From assembly GCA_018524725.1 (NCBI GenBank), contig JAEUWP010000486.1:1-64000 (forward strand): a stretch of DNA of 64,000 nt, written 5' to 3'. Numbering within the stretch: position 1 is the stretch's first letter; every line of letters begins with the position of its first letter. The notes under the pieces are model-generated. The model had not been told where the DNA came from. It did not search any database and saw only the letters and a list, made by a program, of their open reading frames with translations. The DNA is from Podaxis mareebaensis. Taxonomy: Eukaryota; Basidiomycota; Agaricomycetes; Agaricales; Agaricaceae. Below, in pieces: positions 59,087-64,000 of the stretch. The position numbers were made by a program, and so were the translations under genes.

Positions 59087-60294
59087 ATGACCTTACGTAA
59101 TGCAATGCACGGATTTCGCGGTGTAAGGTGGGCTTTGTCGGCGTCGTCGTCGATGAGGAAGACCAAAGGAATCACGAACACAAGCCCAAAGGCTCAGAAA
59201 GACAATCATGCGTCCCCCATGGGCCCAGGACCTTCTCTGGTAGAAATTCTTCCGGGAAACTCGTATATCCCAGTTGTTGGTGTGCATACAACGCTCCTCC
59301 TGTTCAGCGGGCTTTTCCTTCCCCGGACAACATTCTTGCGGGACATTGCAGGCGTGCAAATAGATCCGACGCAGCACTCCTCGCTTGACCGTCCCCAACA
59401 TCCGTTCTTGGAGCCCTTGACAAGCAGTCCTCTGTCAACCTTGGTCTACATTTGCGTTGGAGCAACCGTCCTCCAGGGATGGTGGGCTGGCTACGTGCGC
59501 GATTGGTGGAGCCTCTCCGTTATTGAGGGATCGGAAAATGAGAAACGCCTTGAGAAGGCCATCATTGACCGTCAGAAGATCGAAGTACGCTTCACAACAT
59601 ATACTCTGCCACCAACATTTAATTCCGTAAACCAGGCTTTCACAAATGCATGGCTTGCAACGTTCGTCGCTTCAGCAATCATTCACGGTTTATTGGTTCT
59701 GTTCGGTGCCCCTCTCACATGGTTAGTAATTTCCCCTAAATGTCTATGTAATAACATTGAACGAATATCTGTTCGATCAGGCATACATCTCGCACCTTCA
59801 GCCTCGCGCTCTTGCTCTCCATCCTAACTGTTTACACCCCTGCTTTTGTCCTTGGGCCTCCTACTTTAGGCTCAAGCACGACCTCCCTCATCAAGCGGCT
59901 CTTGTGGATTAGATTGTTTGCCGAATTCACGTGCGTAGCATGAGCCAGGACACTCAAACCAGAGGAATGGCTCTAACTTCGCTTCAGAATCCGCTCACCC
60001 ATTGAACGCGCCCTTGTTTATCCAGCCCTTGGTTCAATAGTTGGCGCCTGGCTTGGAACAATTCCCATTGCTCTCGACTGGGATCGGCCGTGGCAGGTCA
60101 GTTCTTCCGTCGGTCTCCTGGTGGTGCGTTGCCATTTGCGCTGACACCAGGCACAGGCGTGGCCATTGACACCAGCATACGGTGCCATTATTGGATATAT
60201 TGTCGCTTCCATTGCTGCCCTCACTGTCAACACTGTGAGACAGATTGTTTTTGAACAGCACATACGACAAACGGCGAACAAGGTGTCTAATTAG
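59087..60294 (+). CDS. GPI11: GPI anchor synthesis protein Gpi11 / PIG-F
   Basis: Four exons with introns of 59, 57 and 60 nt give 343 residues from the ATG at 59087; an in-frame ATG at 59153 would give 321 and cannot be excluded. The protein belongs to the PIG-F family, ER-membrane proteins that stabilise the ethanolamine-phosphate transferases Gpi13 and Gpi7 in late GPI anchor assembly. Hydrophobic segments include [59 protein letters not shown] and [20 protein letters not shown]. The diagnostic C-terminal motif is [32 protein letters not shown]. The N-terminal 60 residues are polar and longer than in yeast. It is convergent with the phosphatase gene, 108 nt between stops. Confidence 0.92.
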
Positions 60295-60402
60295 GGTATT
60301 CTACAGGACATCTAATACTATCCAGAAATTAATATCAACTCGCCCCTTTCCATGGCATTAGCGGTTTATTCCCGCTCGATAATCCCATGACAGATCTCTA
60401 TG

Positions 60403-61642
60403 CTATGCACTCTCCACAACGCGGAAGTCGCCAATGGACGACGTTACAAAATCAGGCACAATGGATGAGGCATTGGGTCCTGTGATGTCTTCTGCGGTTG
60501 TGACACCTGATAGATTTACGGGTTGAATCCGGTTTGTGAGCAGGGAGGAGCGTGGCCGGCAAAAGAAATCTTATGGCGTACCTGTGAGGACGAGAAGTGT
60601 CGCTAGGCCGCCGTTTTGGCCAAACAAGATGTCAGTGTTCAATCTGTCTCCCACCATTATAGTCCGTTTCGGGTCAAAATTGACTCTGCATTCAATCATC
60701 AGCCCTTGGAGCAGACTCGACAGAGTAGAAGGGATGGAAACAGAAGAACGAAATTCACTTTGCCTTTACGCAGTCAAGCATGGTACTTGCCGGTTTTCCT
60801 GTACACACAGGATCGCGACCAAGGGCAAAACGTAGTGGAGCGCTAATCGAGCCTGCGCCAGGTAACAATCCATGGGCGCTGGGGAACGTGCTGTCCTCAT
60901 TCGTTGCAATGAAGAGACAGCCCGGGTTGCGTGTTAGGAACTGGAATGCCTTGGAAAGCTTGGTATAGTTGATCTGGGTATCAAGGCCGCATACGACCGC
61001 TGCCACGTCTGGATCAAGAGCGAAGTCCGCCAAGCTGAAGGACTCCAACGTATTGTCTGCAGGATCCTAAATTGAATTCAGCTCTTCGGACTGATTGGCC
61101 GATGAAAGGACGGAAACGTGATTCACTGTACCACCCAGAAAGGAGATGCCTTCCTCACGCAATTCCTCCTCCAAACCCGCTTGTCCGATAACATAGACCT
61201 TTTTATCCTTCGGCAACTTAACGACTGATGATATGTACACAGCAGCTGCGTAGGCGGACCCATAGATTTCGTCCTTAGAGACAAGAAGTGCGTTTGTTCC
61301 GCGTGGCCCCGAGAAGTAAATTGGTTGCCTACCACATGAACATCCAGGCCCACTTGGTCGAATTTCTTCTTATAGTTCTTTCTAGACTTCGTAGCATTGT
61401 TAGTGACAAAGACAACCTTCTTGCCTTGTCAACCGGGATGACGTGGGAGAGGAAGTTGAATTAAAAGGCCTGCTGTGGAATGTGAACAACATACCCTGTT
61501 GGCGCAGGATGTTGAGAACCTGCACAACTCCGTCGATCACCTGATCGCCACGCCACAAGACGCCGTCACAATCGAAGAGCCAGGTGTCATATTTGTCGAG
61601 TAGGGATTTATAGTCAGCGGGTGAAGAAAGGCGGAAACTCAT
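60403..61642 (-). CDS. PHO13: 4-nitrophenylphosphatase / phosphoglycolate phosphatase (HAD)
   Basis: Six exons with five introns of 59-75 nt give 300 residues starting [19 protein letters not shown] at 61642. This is a HAD-superfamily phosphatase of the Pho13/PGP type, which removes toxic metabolic by-products such as 2-phosphoglycolate or 4-phosphoerythronate in the cytosol. HAD motif I is [13 protein letters not shown], motif [15 protein letters not shown], the capping region includes [15 protein letters not shown], and motifs III/IV are around [13 protein letters not shown] and [18 protein letters not shown]. All catalytic aspartates are present. Length matches the family (about 300-310). 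Confidence 0.95.
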
Positions 61643-64000
61643 TTTCGGTGAGATATGATTATGGGGGTCGAGGATAACGAATATCCGTCTTGGCCCGGAG
61701 AATTTGGCATTCACAATCTTATCAATCATGGATTGATCAAGATAGTGACGGCGGGTGCGGGTTGTCAATCTAGCGGCAGCCCCATCCATGTTGGGAAACA
61801 ATGACAAGAGTTCTGTATTTTCGGACACCCGAAGAACAACTATGCGTTGAATTCACCCTCCTGCACAGTCGCGGATCCTTCCAGATGGCGGAACCCTGAG
61901 CAATTATCGTCCGACTCGGCGCTGTCAAATCCTGACTGTCGGTCCTTTGTTCTTGTTGGATTGAATGTCTCTACCACAAGTTCGCGGTCAGCCATTGGTG
62001 ATGGCGTTCGTGAGTGTGCCTTCGTGCTTGTAGTGCGTCCCTGCTCTGTATGTGAGGATGTATCACGGTCTTGGCGAACAAAATCATTCGCTGAGTTGAA
62101 ACAAGCGTAGAGCCTATTCAGGATGATCGAGGCAGGCAAAACCCGTGTCCGCTTAAGGACCGTTAGAACGGACCGAATACCTCCAAACGGAGCCGCCGGA
62201 TCATGCCGTCCCTGGAACCGGTTCTTGGGTCCGCCATGACCAGTTTGCAAGGTCTCCGAGTCGGACAACTGGTGGATTCAGTCGAGACCGCAAGACTGGC
62301 GGCACCGAGTCCCTTCCTGCACAGTGGACGAAGGCCGAAGTCCTCGTATTTGCTCTTTCGATGATGGAACATCCTGAATTGTGTGCCCGCCTTATTACAT
62401 ACCAGATGAAATTCATTTAGCTCCGCGCAACTTGGACACGACACTCGTTTAAAGTTTATGTGGGAGGGTCTTGTACTTCTTCCGGTAACGGTAGGAAGCA
62501 TGGTCAGTGGACCGGTTTCGAAACTACTGCGTACTTGATGCCCAACACCACCCTTTATTTTTGGGGCGGAGGAACCTGTATTTGGGTGATGATATCTAGT
62601 CTTGAAATCTTCAACGGTGTTGATCGCAGGCCACCGTCTTCAGCCAACTTGGGAGATTTCGACTGTTTTCCCTATTCTAGTCCAGTCGTTCTCCTGGAGC
62701 GCTAATGTACGGTCCACTTTTTGGGGACCTCCGCGGATATACTTTGAATTCTATGATGTCCGAACATCTTTCCCACCCTCAACCACGAGGACCTTGTCAG
62801 ACACCATATGAGGGCTGTTTGCCACCAAGCGTATCTGTCGACCGGATGTCCGAAAGATATTTTCCTTACAGCTTCTGCTTTGAGCCATGTTCGCGTTTTA
62901 CGGACCTGACAAATCAACTGGAGACATTCCTCATTACCGGAGCAGGAATGCTCCATGCTCCTTGGACTGACTTCGGTTACACGAATGGCTTGTCTGCTGC
63001 TCTGCCTCAAGGTTATGCACCCTTATATGAAGGGTTATTGAACCAAGTATGAAGCTTGCTTGCGTGTTACGCAATCACCTATGACGCATTCGAGCCCCTC
63101 TTTTACATTATACCGCTCAAGCTTCATTGATGAATGATGGTGTTGTTGTGTGCCACAAATAACTGGCTGAAGTTTCTACGGCCGATTTCATCGTTCCATC
63201 TTCTAGTCTAATCTGGTCAGACTGCTTCGGAAGAAGGTTTGTAGCCATCAGAAGGTTTTGAATTCTCGGCTCACTCAAATATGGAGAATACTTAAGGCAA
63301 TTGGTTCCGTGGACATTCGTGGACGCTTTCTGGGTATGTATCACAATGTTTGGCCACTATGATGCCTAAGCGCCGCACGCCGAGGAGGTAGCTGTCATAT
63401 GTCGCCGTCGTCGTGGGAGTAGTTTGCTTTAGGAAACTTGAGTGCAAAGCGCCTTTTACGGTCATGAAGGCTTGTCTCTGTACGTGCGTACTGTAGGTAG
63501 ATTTGCAACAGTAATGATCACCAGTTCTATACGTAATAGGACTCATTACTCTCCGTAGCCTTTACGAAAACTGGCTTGGTCGATCGTGACACAAGGTGTC
63601 GATGTAATCATCAACCACCTACCTTCGTATGCCGTTACTTTCTGCAGATCTCGGGGGAAGGATCTTCTATCCAATTTCACGTGTAGTCAGCGAACTTGCA
63701 TTACTTCAAATGCTAGCACAGCCGATTGCAGGAGCAAGGTAAAATGATGAATATTATACAGCACTAAGGATGAAGGTTTGGTCAAGAATTGCAGTAGCCC
63801 AAAAACGCCAGCGAGCCCAAACAACAGATGTAGTTGAAAGAAAAACAAAGCCGAAAGCAAAGATACACACATGAAAACAAATGCTACAGGGTATACTAAA
63901 ACGATTCTATGTATTATCGAAAGGGTGAAGGAGACCAATTATCGATGACGAAAGCGAGCGATTGTCCATGGAATGCTTCAGCGGTGTAGCGCACGTTCGG
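61643..64000. other. gene-poor right end of window
   Basis: The promoter of the phosphatase gene lies at its left. The remaining frames (for example 62705-63052 on the plus strand, and 63687-63938 on the minus strand with a hydrophobic product) are short and unassigned. The hydrophobic minus-strand frame could be a fragment of a membrane gene, but no splice partners were found within the window. Confidence 0.4.

Noticed and set aside
1..64000. CRISPR arrays, bacterial operons or plasmid origins
   Set aside because: None expected or seen; spliceosomal introns throughout show eukaryotic nuclear DNA.

Overview
This window looks like nuclear DNA of a basidiomycete fungus, most likely an Agaricomycete. 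Nearly every gene is cut by introns of about 47-65 nt. GC is moderate and genes lie on both strands without operons. The gene families fit: DUF6534-type seven-helix proteins, expanded intronless F-box proteins, GPI-anchored alginate-lyase-like enzymes and a GH5_12-type glycolipid glycosidase. For 14 multi-exon genes I joined exons by eye, checked splice phase and confirmed that the summed coding length is a multiple of three. These models are much longer than any single open frame and should be preferred to single-ORF readings. No database search was run; family names rest on recognised motifs.

Layout. 1-4.3 kb: gene-poor. 4.3-5.5 kb: seven-helix membrane protein (-). 5.5-8.1 kb: no supported gene. 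8.1-16.5 kb: three minus-strand genes, namely a vacuolar DUF3712/Tag1-like protein, an alginate-lyase-domain surface enzyme and a GH5 glycosidase. 17.1-27.6 kb: four plus-strand genes, namely two tandem type-B carboxylesterases, a serine carboxypeptidase and a DUF6534 membrane protein. 29.2-31.1 kb: LCB1, then a minus-strand single-pass protein. 35.3-43.3 kb: a compact housekeeping block with an F-box protein, RPC40, an SFM1-like methyltransferase and ATG1. An intron-bearing tRNA-Ala(CGC) lies just upstream of ATG1. 43.6-47.3 kb: two unrelated multi-span membrane genes, divergent. 48.2-52.1 kb: two tandem F-box paralogues. 54.3-56.1 kb: a membrane protein and ribosomal protein eL34. 59.1-61.6 kb: GPI11/PIG-F and PHO13-type phosphatase, convergent. 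The remaining stretches show no supported gene.

How the genes relate. Most are unlinked housekeeping functions: sphingolipid synthesis, Pol I/III transcription, ribosome, GPI anchor synthesis, autophagy and metabolite repair. The secreted enzymes (two esterases, carboxypeptidase, alginate-lyase-like protein) fit a saprotroph or symbiont feeding on polymers. There is no secondary-metabolite cluster and I saw no intact transposon. Two pairs may be meaningful: ATG1 with a Tag1-like protein (start and termination of autophagy), and LCB1 with the GH5 glycolipid glycosidase (sphingolipid synthesis and turnover).

The most unusual feature is gene architecture. The four-helix-like gene at 45.8-47.3 kb appears to contain two introns joined with no exon between them and a 4-nt exon. 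The SFM1-like gene has a 10-nt exon inside its SAM-binding motif, and the DUF6534 gene has a 13-nt exon. The second carboxylesterase uses GC donors at two introns where its tandem twin uses GT.
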